From contig NZ_CP150667.1 of NCBI RefSeq assembly GCF_038024065.1, positions 434,001-498,000 of the forward strand: a stretch of 64,000 nt of DNA, read 5' to 3'. Below are positions 9,538 through 18,017 of this stretch, one piece after another; the stretch's first letter is position 1, and every line of letters begins with the position of its first letter. The translations under genes were made by a program, and so were the position numbers. Under the pieces are notes generated by a model that was not told where the DNA came from, did no database searches, and worked only from the letters and a program-made list of their open reading frames with translations. The DNA is from Polaribacter sejongensis. Its GTDB lineage: Bacteria; Bacteroidota; Bacteroidia; Flavobacteriales; Flavobacteriaceae.

Positions 9538-9563
9538 ATATTCCATATTCCGATATGGAATAT
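9538..9563. promoter_or_regulatory. 26-bp palindrome further upstream of hsdR
   Basis: ATATTCCATAT-TCCG-ATATGGAATAT is a perfect inverted repeat with 11-base arms and a 4-base spacer. It lies 144 bases upstream of hsdR in non-coding DNA. No T-run follows on either strand, so a terminator is unlikely, and an operator or DNA-structure role is more plausible. Confidence 0.5.
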
Positions 9564-10076
9564 AAAATATCAGAGATTAAGAATTTCTAGGGTCATTAGC
9601 AAACTCATTTTTGTAGACTGAATTACATTGATACTAAAAGACCTAAAACGTTCTGTATTATTATAAAAATGTTTAATAGGTTAGGAGTGGAGTTAAAGGT
9701 TTTAAAGATGTTTCTAGCTTAATATAAAACTTTAGATTATTTATTAGTGTCAGTGACAATGAACACCAAGTTATAATGAACAAAAAAACAGAGTAATTTT
9801 AATATACTCAAAATCAGTTGATTATTTATTAAAAAACAAGATAAAGATATTCTGAATGGTTTATATATTCAGTCGGATTTTATAATTTTAAAATTAACTT
9901 TTAATGAGTGGTTAAAAATCTATTAATCAGTGGTTTACTTCCCAATACAATATGTAGTAATCCTATATTCTATTGGGTTTGTAGCAGTTTAGGTGTACTA
10001 AAGCTGTACACTTTTATTTTCTTTTAGCTGTTGTTTAGTGGATAAAAGTACGACAAATATAAATTTTATACATTAA

Positions 10077-11161
10077 TTATATTTTGTCGAAATTGATTTG
10101 ATAAGAAGTATTAGGTCCTTTGCCTAATAGTTTTAAAACATTCATTTCTAATAAATTTTGTAAATCACGGGTAGCAGTAGCTTTAGAAGTTTTAGTAATA
10201 CTAATAAACTTTTTATTGGTAATGCCTTCTTCAAATCCATCAATTACTCCTGCTAACATCCGTTTAATTACTTTTAATTGTCTATCATTTAATTTCGATT
10301 TATAGGTATCGAAAAGATTCGTTTTTTCAGCGTAGAATCAATAATAGATTCAGATAAATCTAGCGCATCAAGTATTAAATCAATAAAGTCAATTAGTTAT
10401 TTGATTGTTTATTTTTACTATTTCTAAAGAACCATAATATTGCTTTTTTTCTTTTTCTATACTTGTAGAAAGAATAATTAATAAAGGCTACTTATAGTTT
10501 GTAAAAGTGCTTTTTCTGCAATAGCTCTTCCAACTCTTCCATTAACATCTTCAAAAGGATGAATGCTTTCAAAATATAAATGAGTAACAGCAGCTCTAAT
10601 GGCTAAGTGTTTTATAGTTTTTTTCATTAGGAGCAGAGTCATTAAATCAATTTATAAATTGCTCCATTTCTTTAGGTAGGTCTTTTGAAGGAGGAACTTC
10701 AAAATGATTTTTTTTCCTTCCCATTGCTCCAGAAATGACTTGCATAGGTTCTTGATGAGTTCTCCATTCCCTAACTTTAATATTCTTCACGTCCTGTAAT
10801 AGTTTGCGATGCTAATCAAATAGCATTTCTTTGAATGTGTTCTGAACCATGGTAACAAGCTCTCCAATTTCTTTGGCTTTAATATCTTTTACGTTCTCGT
10901 ATGAAGTGCTTATTTTAAGGTTGTTTCTAACGGAAGACATTACATCTTTTCTACTTAAATATTCTCTTTCAATTTCTGAAGTTTTAATAGCTTCAGAGGC
11001 CAAAATATTAATTGTAGTCTGTGTGTGTGATTTTTTTGATAAGCCTTTTATTATTACTTAACTAGTCCTGTTTTTTGAACAAAAACATATAATTTGTCTT
11101 CTAACTCTTCTATATTATAAGAGAAATGAGTTCAATATTTTTGTTGCCAATTATAATTCAT
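10077..11161 (-). pseudogene. Fic family protein, degraded by stops and frameshifts
   Basis: Reading the minus strand from the ATG at 11159-11161, the product starts MNYNWQQKY and meets an in-frame TGA where a Trp is expected, followed by more stops. Recognisable Fic-family pieces then appear in shifting frames: SEAIKTSEIEREYLSRKDVMSS (near 10950-11000), VREWRTHQEPMQ (about 10740-10775), a stop in place of Trp after EQFIN, then the Fic core HPFEDVNGRVGRA around 10525-10565. The end is a winged-helix tail with TKTSKATATRDLQ at 10077-10259. The order matches a full-length Fic protein with an N-terminal DUF4172-like part. The core itself has Val where Gly is usual (HPFxxGNGR). Several independent lesions mean no functional product, so I call it a decayed gene rather than a sequencing error. 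Confidence 0.85.
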
Positions 11162-11427
11162 GAGCCGATTAAATTAATTATTAGGTTCGTTAAATTTATA
11201 ATATTCCTTAGAATTATGATTTATTAATTTGGATTAAGAGTTAATAGGCTCTTTTTTATCTAAAGAATTCAACTTTTAAATATAAAAGCCTCTTAGAAGA
11301 AAGTATTGTGCTATTCTTTTGTTTGATTTTAACACTAATGTCAACTAACTAGTTTTTATAATTGAATTCAATTATAAAATAAGGTGTCTGTTTTATCTCC
11401 TAATTTAGTATTAAAATTATAACAAAC

Positions 11428-11446
11428 ATGTTTCAATGTGAAACAT
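11428..11446. promoter_or_regulatory. 8-3-8 regulatory palindrome upstream of uxuB
   Basis: ATGTTTCA-ATG-TGAAACAT is a perfect inverted repeat. The same arms with a TCA spacer occur at 17815-17833 upstream of susC. Here the palindrome ends 70 bases before the start of the -7 box at 11516, exactly the distance seen upstream of susC. It is probably the activator site for the locus, with the hybrid two-component regulator at 13671-17747 as the leading candidate. Confidence 0.75.
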
Positions 11447-11478
11447 AAAAACAAACATGATACAATTTTAGTATAGAT

Positions 11479-11523
11479 TGAAACAATACATGAAAATCAT
11501 TAGTAACGTGAGTTATACCTTTG
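11479..11523 (+). promoter_or_regulatory. half site and -7 promoter box of the uxuB operon
   Basis: TGAAACAA at 11479-11486 repeats the right arm of the upstream palindrome 40 bases later in the same orientation. TACCTTTG at 11516-11523 matches the Bacteroidota -7 consensus TAnnTTTG. The half site begins 37 bases upstream of the box, as in the susC promoter. No good -33 TTG is visible, which fits an activator-dependent promoter. Confidence 0.65.
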
Positions 11524-11600
11524 TGAAATAATAATGGGGTGACATAATTCGATTTTTAAGTAGAGTCACTAATTAGGAATAAAAACATAAAAATATTATA

Positions 11601-12428
11601 ATGAGTAAAGTAGTAGTATTAACAGGAGCGGGAGGAGTTTTATGTAGCACATTAGCTATAGCACTTGCTAAGGAAGGGAACAGTGTAGCTGTTTTAGATT
11701 TAAGAAAAGATGCCGCAGATAAAGTTGCTAATGAAATTAATACTGCTGGAGGAAATGCAATTGGTGTTGCAGCAAATGTATTGGAAAAAGATTCTTTAGA
11801 AAAAGCAAAAGAAATAGTAAATGATACTTTTGGTAAAGTTGATATTTTAGTAAATGGAGCTGGAGGAAATCATCCTTTAGGAACAACTTCTAATCCGTTT
11901 TTAGTACTAGAAGACTTATCAAACAAAACAGAAGGTTTTAAAACTTTTTTCGATTTAGATCCAAAAGGAATAGAGTTTACATTCAACCTTAACTTCTTAG
12001 GAACATTAATTCCTACACAAGTTTTTGCAACAGATATGGTAGGTAGAAAAGGTTGTTCTGTACTGAATATTTCTTCAATGAACGCATTTACACCTCTAAC
12101 AAAAATACCAGCTTATAGTGGCGCAAAAGCGGCTGTTTCTAATTTCACACAATGGTTAGCTGTACATTTTTCTAAAGTAGGAATCCGTGTTAATGCATTA
12201 GCTCCTGGTTTTTTCTTAACAGATCAAAACAGAAGTTTATTAACAGAATCTGATGGAAGTTTAACTAAAAGAGGACAGCAAATTATAGATCAAACTCCAA
12301 TGGAGCGTTATGGTAAACCTGAAGATTTAATAAGCACAACTTTATATTTATGTGATGATGCATCTTCTTTTGTAACAGGAATTGTAATCCCTATTGATGG
12401 TGGGTTTGCAGCGTATAGTGGCGTTTAA
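11601..12428 (+). CDS. uxuB: SDR family D-fructuronate reductase (D-mannonate oxidoreductase)
   Basis: This 275-residue short-chain dehydrogenase is expected to interconvert D-fructuronate and D-mannonate with NAD(P)H in hexuronate breakdown. The Rossmann nucleotide motif TGAGGVLCS lies at residues 8-16, NGAGG near 85, and the catalytic YSGAK (Tyr-x-x-x-Lys) near 172-176; [10 protein letters not shown] and [13 protein letters not shown] complete the family pattern. The assignment as the mannonate enzyme, rather than a generic SDR, rests on the adjacent uxuA 11 bases downstream and on similarity to the SDR-type enzyme of Gram-positive bacteria. It is not related to the long-chain UxuB of E. 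coli. It heads the operon driven by the promoter at about 11516. Confidence 0.85.
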   Translation: MSKVVVLTGAGGVLCSTLAIALAKEGNSVAVLDLRKDAADKVANEINTAGGNAIGVAANVLEKDSLEKAKEIVNDTFGKVDILVNGAGGNHPLGTTSNPFLVLEDLSNKTEGFKTFFDLDPKGIEFTFNLNFLGTLIPTQVFATDMVGRKGCSVLNISSMNAFTPLTKIPAYSGAKAAVSNFTQWLAVHFSKVGIRVNALAPGFFLTDQNRSLLTESDGSLTKRGQQIIDQTPMERYGKPEDLISTTLYLCDDASSFVTGIVIPIDGGFAAYSGV

Positions 12429-12439
12429 AAAAAAATAAA

Positions 12440-13627
12440 ATGAGACAAAATTTAGAACAAACTTGGCGTTGGTACGGACCAAATGACCCCGTTTATTTAT
12501 CAGATATAAAACAATCAGGTGCAACAGGAGTTGTTTCTGCGTTACATCACATTCCAAATGGAGAAGTTTGGACTGTAGAAGAAATTCAAAAAAGAAAAGA
12601 TATTATTGAAAGTGTTGGTTTGACTTGGTCTGTAGTAGAATCTGTACCAATTCATGAAAACATAAAAACAAAATCTGGAGATTATCAATTGTATATTGAT
12701 AATTACAAACAAACGCTTTTAAATTTAGGTGAATGTGCAATTGATATTGTTTGTTACAACTTTATGCCAGTATTAGATTGGACACGTACAAACTTAGATT
12801 ACGAAGTTTCAGATCAATCTACAGCATTACGTTTTGAAGCAGCAGCATTTGCCGCTTTTGAATTGTACTTGTTAAAAAGACCTGGAGCAGAAAACGAATA
12901 TTCGGATGCTCAAAAACAAAAAGCTGCAGCATTTTTAAAGAATTCATCAGCAGCGGAACAAAAAACCTTAATCAGAAACATTATTGCAGGTTTACCTGGA
13001 GCTGAAGAAGGATATTCTTTAGAAGAATTTAATGCTATTTTGGCAACCTATAACAATGTTGGCCCAAAGGAATTGAAAGCAAATTTATTTTCGTTTTTAT
13101 CAGAAATTATTCCTGCAGCAGAACAAGCAGGGGTTTTAATGTGTATTCACCCTGATGATCCTCCTTTTCCTATTTTAGGTTTACCAAGAGTAGTATCAAC
13201 AGAGCAAGATATTGTAGATTTATATGAAGCTGTTCCTTCTCATAATAACGGATTAACATTCTGTACTGGTTCTTTTGGAGTAAGAGCAGATAATGATTTA
13301 GCAGGAATGGTAGAACGTTTGGGTGATAGAATCCACTTTATTCATTTAAGAGCAACTAAAAGAGATGCAGAAGGGAATTTCCACGAAGCAGATCATTTAG
13401 ATGGAGATGTAGATATGTATGCTGTTATGAAGGCGTTGATTTTAGAACAACAAAAACGTATTGCTGCAGGAAGAAAAGATCTTAGAATGCCTTTTAGACC
13501 AGATCATGGTCATAAGATGTTAGACGATTTAAAAAAGAAAACAAATCCTGGTTATTCAGGAATTGGACGTTTACGTGGTTTAGCAGAATTACGTGGATTA
13601 GAAATCGGAATTAGACGTTCATTATAA
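12440..13627 (+). CDS. uxuA: mannonate dehydratase
   Basis: This 395-residue enzyme dehydrates D-mannonate to 2-keto-3-deoxy-D-gluconate, the step after fructuronate reductase. Recognisable family segments are [12 protein letters not shown] near the N-terminus, [13 protein letters not shown], the metal-site region [16 protein letters not shown] around residue 235, HFIHLR near 300 and the C-terminal [10 protein letters not shown]. It is a TIM-barrel metalloenzyme of the normal length. It starts 11 bases after uxuB and is followed by a strong hairpin terminator, so the two genes form a complete short operon. Glucuronate isomerase and KDG kinase/aldolase genes are not in the window. Confidence 0.95.
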   Translation: MRQNLEQTWRWYGPNDPVYLSDIKQSGATGVVSALHHIPNGEVWTVEEIQKRKDIIESVGLTWSVVESVPIHENIKTKSGDYQLYIDNYKQTLLNLGECAIDIVCYNFMPVLDWTRTNLDYEVSDQSTALRFEAAAFAAFELYLLKRPGAENEYSDAQKQKAAAFLKNSSAAEQKTLIRNIIAGLPGAEEGYSLEEFNAILATYNNVGPKELKANLFSFLSEIIPAAEQAGVLMCIHPDDPPFPILGLPRVVSTEQDIVDLYEAVPSHNNGLTFCTGSFGVRADNDLAGMVERLGDRIHFIHLRATKRDAEGNFHEADHLDGDVDMYAVMKALILEQQKRIAAGRKDLRMPFRPDHGHKMLDDLKKKTNPGYSGIGRLRGLAELRGLEIGIRRSL

Positions 13628-13649
13628 TTAAAATAATGATAATAAATAG

Positions 13650-13695
13650 AAAAAGAAATACCTATAACAACTATTTGTTATAGGTATTTCTTTTT
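13650..13695. terminator. bidirectional terminator between uxuA and the regulator gene
   Basis: A perfect 21-base stem (13650-13670 with 13675-13695) closes a 4-base loop CTAT, with A-run and T-run on the two sides, so it can stop transcription from both directions. The stop codon of the convergent regulator gene falls in the loop. Confidence 0.9.
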
Positions 13696-16600
13696 AAAAA
13701 CTCACTTGGCGTCATTCCGTAATGTTTTTTAAACGAAGTTGTAAAGTAATTATGAGAATTAAAACCAACAGCAAAACCAATTTCGTTCATTCTATAACTT
13801 CCGCTCTTCATGAGTATAACGGCATGTTTTAATCTTTCATATCTAATAAACTCAGTAGCTGATTGATTTGTTAAAGATTTTAGTTTTCTATGTAAAGTAG
13901 TTCTACTCAATCCTAATTCACTTGCTAAGGTTTCAACAGTAAAACTTGCATTAGAAATATTAGATTCAATAACCTCAACAGCCTTTAAAATAAGCTTCTT
14001 ATCAATATCCATTTGATCTACTTTCTCTTCCCAAACTTCATTAATATTAACAAATGATTCTCTCAGGTTTTTTCTAGATTCTAATAAATTAATAATTTGG
14101 GTAATTAAAAGGTTATCGTCGAAAGGTTTAGAAAGATAAGCATCTGCTCCAGAGGTTAATCCCGAAATTCTATTCTTTACACTTTCTAATGCAGTTAACA
14201 AAATTATTGGAATATGACTTGTTCTTATATCTTTTTTTATGGTTTCACAAAGTTCTATTCCATCCATTTCCGGCATCATAATATCAGAAACAATAATGTC
14301 AGGAAAAAGAGAATGGACTTGCTCTAAAGCTTCAACTCCGTTTTTTGCCTTTGAAATTTTAAAATAATTACCCAACACATTACTTAAATAATTTAGTAAT
14401 TCAATGTTGTCTTCAACAATAAGAATTAATGAATCTTGATTGTAAATTTCCGACTTTTCAACCTTTTCTTCAAGTTCTATTAAATCAGCTTTCGGTACTT
14501 CATTAATATAGGTTTCTGAATTAGTGTTTGTTTCATTAATATCTAATTGTTCACAAGGAATTATAATGCTAAAAATAGTGCCTTTATTTTCAACGGAAAC
14601 GACTTTTAAACTTGCATTATGTAAGTTAATGTACTCTTTCGTTAAATCTAAACCAATCCCTGTGCCTTGGCTATCTTTGCTATCCTTATGATAAAACCGT
14701 TTAAATATATTTGAAAGATTCTCTTTAGAGATACCAACACCGGTATCCGATATAGATATTTCAACAAAGTTTTTAATATTAGGGTCTCCAATTGTAAATT
14801 CATTATAATTAATAAATTCTATATCGGTTTTTGAATTGTATTTTATTTTTATTTCTACAGTAGAATCATCTGTACAATACTTAAATGCATTTGAAAGAAT
14901 ATTAAAAATGATTTTATCCAGTTTTTCTGGATCAAAATCCATTCTAAGTGATTGTATGTCAGATTTAAAGTTATAGATAAAACTTCTATGTTTTGCGTGT
15001 TCTGTAAAACAATCAAAAATGTTTTTTGTAAAAGAAACAATGTCACTGTTAATCAGACTTAACTTTAATTTTCCTGCTTCAATTTTTCTGAAATCTAAAA
15101 TTTGATTGATCAATCTTAAAAGTCTTTCAGAATTGTTTTTTATAAGATTCAATTGACTAAAAACAGGGTCGGTTTTTTCAAAATTATTTAGTAACCTTTT
15201 AACAGGCCCTAATATTAAAGTAAGCGGTGTTCTAAACTCGTGTGTTATATTTGTGAAAAATTGTAGTTTTATTTGATGTAAACTTTCTTCACTTTCGTTT
15301 TTTATTTTCTCTATTTGAATCTGATTTTTTAGTTTTTGACGATTTTGGGCTTGTTTTCGTACAAATAGTATTAGAATCAGTGTGAATAAAAAATACACCA
15401 TAAAAGCATACCAACGTGTCCAAAAAGGTTGTGCAATTTTTATTTGTACCGTGGTTGGAATTTCATTCCAGATATCATCATTGTTTGAGGCTAAAACTTC
15501 AAAAGTATAACTTCCAGAGGGTACATTTGTGAATATTGCCGGACCATTTATATCTGTTTCTACCCAATTTTCATCAAAGTTTAAAAGACGATATTTAAAG
15601 TGATTTTTATCGGGATCTATATAATTATTTGCAGTAAGTCTAAAACTAAAAGAATTCTGATTATGATCTAATTTAATTGATTTAGAAATGTTAATATTTG
15701 ATGTTAAGATTTTATTTTCTTGTCCAGGAACCACTTCTTTATTACTAACATAGAAATTAGTAATAATGGCTTTAGGTTTAATGGTATTTCTAATTAATAT
15801 ATCATCGGGTCTAAAATAAATAAAACCATTTGAACCTCCAAAAAACATGAGTCCGTTTTTAGAGATTAGACCTGCATTTGGCGTGAATCTATTGTTATGA
15901 ATACCTTCAATATGGCCAAATGTTATTGCTTTGTTTTCATCTGGATAATACTTGCAAATACCATTATCTGTGGCTAACCATAAATTAGAATTAATATCTT
16001 CTAAAATGGTATAGATGTCATTACCGGGTAAGTTGTTTTTTGTGGAGTAGTGTTCAAACTTCTTGCTTTTTAAAGTTAACTTATCTAAACCTCCACCATT
16101 TGTTCCTATCCAAATATTACCCTTAACATCTTCAAATACCGAATAAATATAATCTGTAGATAAACTATTTGGATCAGTTTCAGAGTGTAAGAACCTTATA
16201 AATTCATCAGAATTTTTCTTTAATAAATTTAATCCTTTTTCAGTAGCAAACCACAAATTTCCTTTTCTATCTTTTATCATTTTTCTAATATGATTATTAG
16301 AGATAGAAGTTTTAACTAAAGGGTTGTGTTTGTATTGTTTAAACGTTTTATCCACGAAAGAATAATAAAAAACACCTTGTTGGTAATCACTAATCCATAT
16401 ACCTTTCTCAACAGGTAACATACTAAGGGTTTGAAGACCTACCTTAAAGGGAGTTATTAATTTCGTGAATTTTTCATCGTTTTTTGCTCTATATAAAATA
16501 CCATCATCACGGGTTCCTACCCATAATCTATTATAGATATCAAATACGATTGATTTAATGTTTTTCACTTTTTTGTTATCGTATAAAACGTCAAGTTCTT

Positions 16601-17747
16601 CTGTTTTATTTTCTTTTTGATTATATTTAAAGAGACTACCAAATTCAGTACCAATCCATGTATGTTCATTATCTGGGTCTGGTGAAAAGGAGGTTATAAT
16701 ATTGTTACTTTTAGACTTGTTTTTATTTGATTGGGTAAAATGAGTAACAGAATTCTTAAACTCACTGTGATAACTTAAACCTCCCAACCAGGTGCCAATC
16801 CAAATAATATTGTTGGAGTCTTTGTATAGAGACCAAATTGATTGATGCGGTAAATTAGGATGGTTTTCTGAGTTAATCACTTTAATAACATCAAGATCAT
16901 TCATGATAGCGACACCATCATAGGTTCCTACCCATAATTTACCATCCTTAGATTTAATGATGCTTCTTACACGATTACTTAAAAAGTTTGTTTGCTTGTT
17001 ATAATGATTTAAAAGGCTTCCGTTTATGTCAAAACACATCAAACCTTTTTTATCATAACCTATCCAAATATGTTCATCGTCTGAATAAAATGTTCTTGGA
17101 TAGCCAGATATACTTTGCGTAAAAAATTGAAATTTAGTAGCATTCTTAGTTTTGAAATATACTTTTCCGTCTTGAAATACAACCCAGATATTATTTGAGT
17201 CATCTTTATATAATAATCGTGGGCGAGATTTATTGTTATGAATATTTATGTATTCAGCTGTATCGAGATTCCCATTTAGTTGAGCAATACCTTTTTGATC
17301 CAAAAACCAATAATCACCATCTGTAGTTTCAATTATGGCATCAATATTATCTCCTATTAATTTATTCTGACTATTCTTTATTGACAACCTAGAAAAAGAA
17401 TCAAAAACGGGATCATATTTACAGATACCTTTCTCCGTAGCTATTAGTAAATCTCCATCTTTGTTGCTTAAAATTTGGTTTATCCTATTTGTAGATAAGG
17501 TTTTGGGGTTCGATTGAGAATAGCTGTATCGTTTTATTTCGTTAGAATTATATTTAAACAAACCATTATTGGTTCCAAACCAAATAAAGCCTAAATGATC
17601 TTCGCTTATACACATTACAGAAGTAATAGAAACACCTCCTTCTGGACTAACTTCTGTTAAAGAAATAATAGGAGCATTTTGAGAATAGAAAGAAGTTGGT
17701 AAAAGAAAAAGTATATATATAAATAGAAGTATCCTCATTTTAATCAT
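13671..17747 (-). CDS. hybrid two-component system regulator (HTCS) of the polysaccharide locus
   Basis: The 1358-residue protein fuses sensor and response regulator. A signal peptide (about 1-22) exports a large periplasmic sensor built of repeated beta-propeller blades (WFGTNNGLF, WVGTYDGV, WIGTNGGGL and similar, about 30-640) and a Y_Y_Y domain (near 690-770). A transmembrane helix near 785-805 leads to a histidine kinase with the phosphoacceptor in HEFRTPLTLI (about H835) and an ATPase with DTGVGIS. A receiver follows with phospho-Asp in VSDIMMPEMDG (about D1155), then an AraC-type helix-turn-helix at about 1265-1355. Such proteins bind an oligosaccharide of the target glycan and activate the neighbouring sus genes. 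It is the likely user of the shared palindromes upstream of uxuB and susC. ATG 17745-17747 is used; Met4 is an alternative. Confidence 0.95.
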   Translation of the reverse strand: MIKMRILLFIYILFLLPTSFYSQNAPIISLTEVSPEGGVSITSVMCISEDHLGFIWFGTNNGLFKYNSNEIKRYSYSQSNPKTLSTNRINQILSNKDGDLLIATEKGICKYDPVFDSFSRLSIKNSQNKLIGDNIDAIIETTDGDYWFLDQKGIAQLNGNLDTAEYINIHNNKSRPRLLYKDDSNNIWVVFQDGKVYFKTKNATKFQFFTQSISGYPRTFYSDDEHIWIGYDKKGLMCFDINGSLLNHYNKQTNFLSNRVRSIIKSKDGKLWVGTYDGVAIMNDLDVIKVINSENHPNLPHQSIWSLYKDSNNIIWIGTWLGGLSYHSEFKNSVTHFTQSNKNKSKSNNIITSFSPDPDNEHTWIGTEFGSLFKYNQKENKTEELDVLYDNKKVKNIKSIVFDIYNRLWVGTRDDGILYRAKNDEKFTKLITPFKVGLQTLSMLPVEKGIWISDYQQGVFYYSFVDKTFKQYKHNPLVKTSISNNHIRKMIKDRKGNLWFATEKGLNLLKKNSDEFIRFLHSETDPNSLSTDYIYSVFEDVKGNIWIGTNGGGLDKLTLKSKKFEHYSTKNNLPGNDIYTILEDINSNLWLATDNGICKYYPDENKAITFGHIEGIHNNRFTPNAGLISKNGLMFFGGSNGFIYFRPDDILIRNTIKPKAIITNFYVSNKEVVPGQENKILTSNINISKSIKLDHNQNSFSFRLTANNYIDPDKNHFKYRLLNFDENWVETDINGPAIFTNVPSGSYTFEVLASNNDDIWNEIPTTVQIKIAQPFWTRWYAFMVYFLFTLILILFVRKQAQNRQKLKNQIQIEKIKNESEESLHQIKLQFFTNITHEFRTPLTLILGPVKRLLNNFEKTDPVFSQLNLIKNNSERLLRLINQILDFRKIEAGKLKLSLINSDIVSFTKNIFDCFTEHAKHRSFIYNFKSDIQSLRMDFDPEKLDKIIFNILSNAFKYCTDDSTVEIKIKYNSKTDIEFINYNEFTIGDPNIKNFVEISISDTGVGISKENLSNIFKRFYHKDSKDSQGTGIGLDLTKEYINLHNASLKVVSVENKGTIFSIIIPCEQLDINETNTNSETYINEVPKADLIELEEKVEKSEIYNQDSLILIVEDNIELLNYLSNVLGNYFKISKAKNGVEALEQVHSLFPDIIVSDIMMPEMDGIELCETIKKDIRTSHIPIILLTALESVKNRISGLTSGADAYLSKPFDDNLLITQIINLLESRKNLRESFVNINEVWEEKVDQMDIDKKLILKAVEVIESNISNASFTVETLASELGLSRTTLHRKLKSLTNQSATEFIRYERLKHAVILMKSGSYRMNEIGFAVGFNSHNYFTTSFKKHYGMTPSEFLKRNTYNK

Positions 17748-17814
17748 GTGTATATTGCTAATATAAAAATAATAGATACATTTTTTTTAAAATTTTATAA
17801 TTATTGTATTACAA

Positions 17815-17833
17815 ATGTTTCATCATGAAACAT
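17815..17833. promoter_or_regulatory. 8-3-8 regulatory palindrome upstream of susC
   Basis: ATGTTTCA-TCA-TGAAACAT, with the same arms as 11428-11446, lies between the divergent regulator and susC genes. It ends 70 bases before the start of the -7 box at 17903. Finding the arms and spacing at both operons marks it as a shared activator or repressor site of the locus. Confidence 0.75.
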
Positions 17834-17865
17834 GTCTGTAATTATGAGCTATAATTGAAAGAATA

Positions 17866-17910
17866 TGAAACATATAGAGGAAAAAAGTATGTATAGTCCA
17901 TTTACATTTG
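17866..17910 (+). promoter_or_regulatory. half site and -7 promoter box of susC
   Basis: TGAAACAT at 17866-17873 repeats the palindrome arm exactly 40 bases downstream. TACATTTG at 17903-17910 fits the TAnnTTTG -7 consensus. The 5' untranslated leader would be about 100 bases. The geometry is the same as at the uxuB promoter. Confidence 0.65.
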
Positions 17911-18017
17911 TTGGGATAAACAGTCTTATTGAAAATTGATATCAAAATATTATTAATTCGAAAATAAGAATTACAGAAAAATTAATTTTATATAAAAACT
18001 AAATTAACTAAACAATA

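Larger units (their letters stand above)
9395..10076. other. non-coding stretch between hsdR and the Fic pseudogene
   Basis: About 680 bases hold no convincing gene. They contain the two palindromes listed separately and a weak GTGTAC/GTACAC inverted repeat at 9993-10011. The region is AT-rich and probably includes the promoter of the restriction operon near its lower-coordinate edge. I see no mobile-element ends. Confidence 0.5.
11162..11600. other. promoter region of the uxuB-uxuA operon
   Basis: This 440-base gap has no gene. Its right-hand part carries the regulatory palindrome, half site and -7 box described separately. The left-hand part is AT-rich without recognisable features apart from the start of the decayed Fic gene at its edge. 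Confidence 0.6.
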
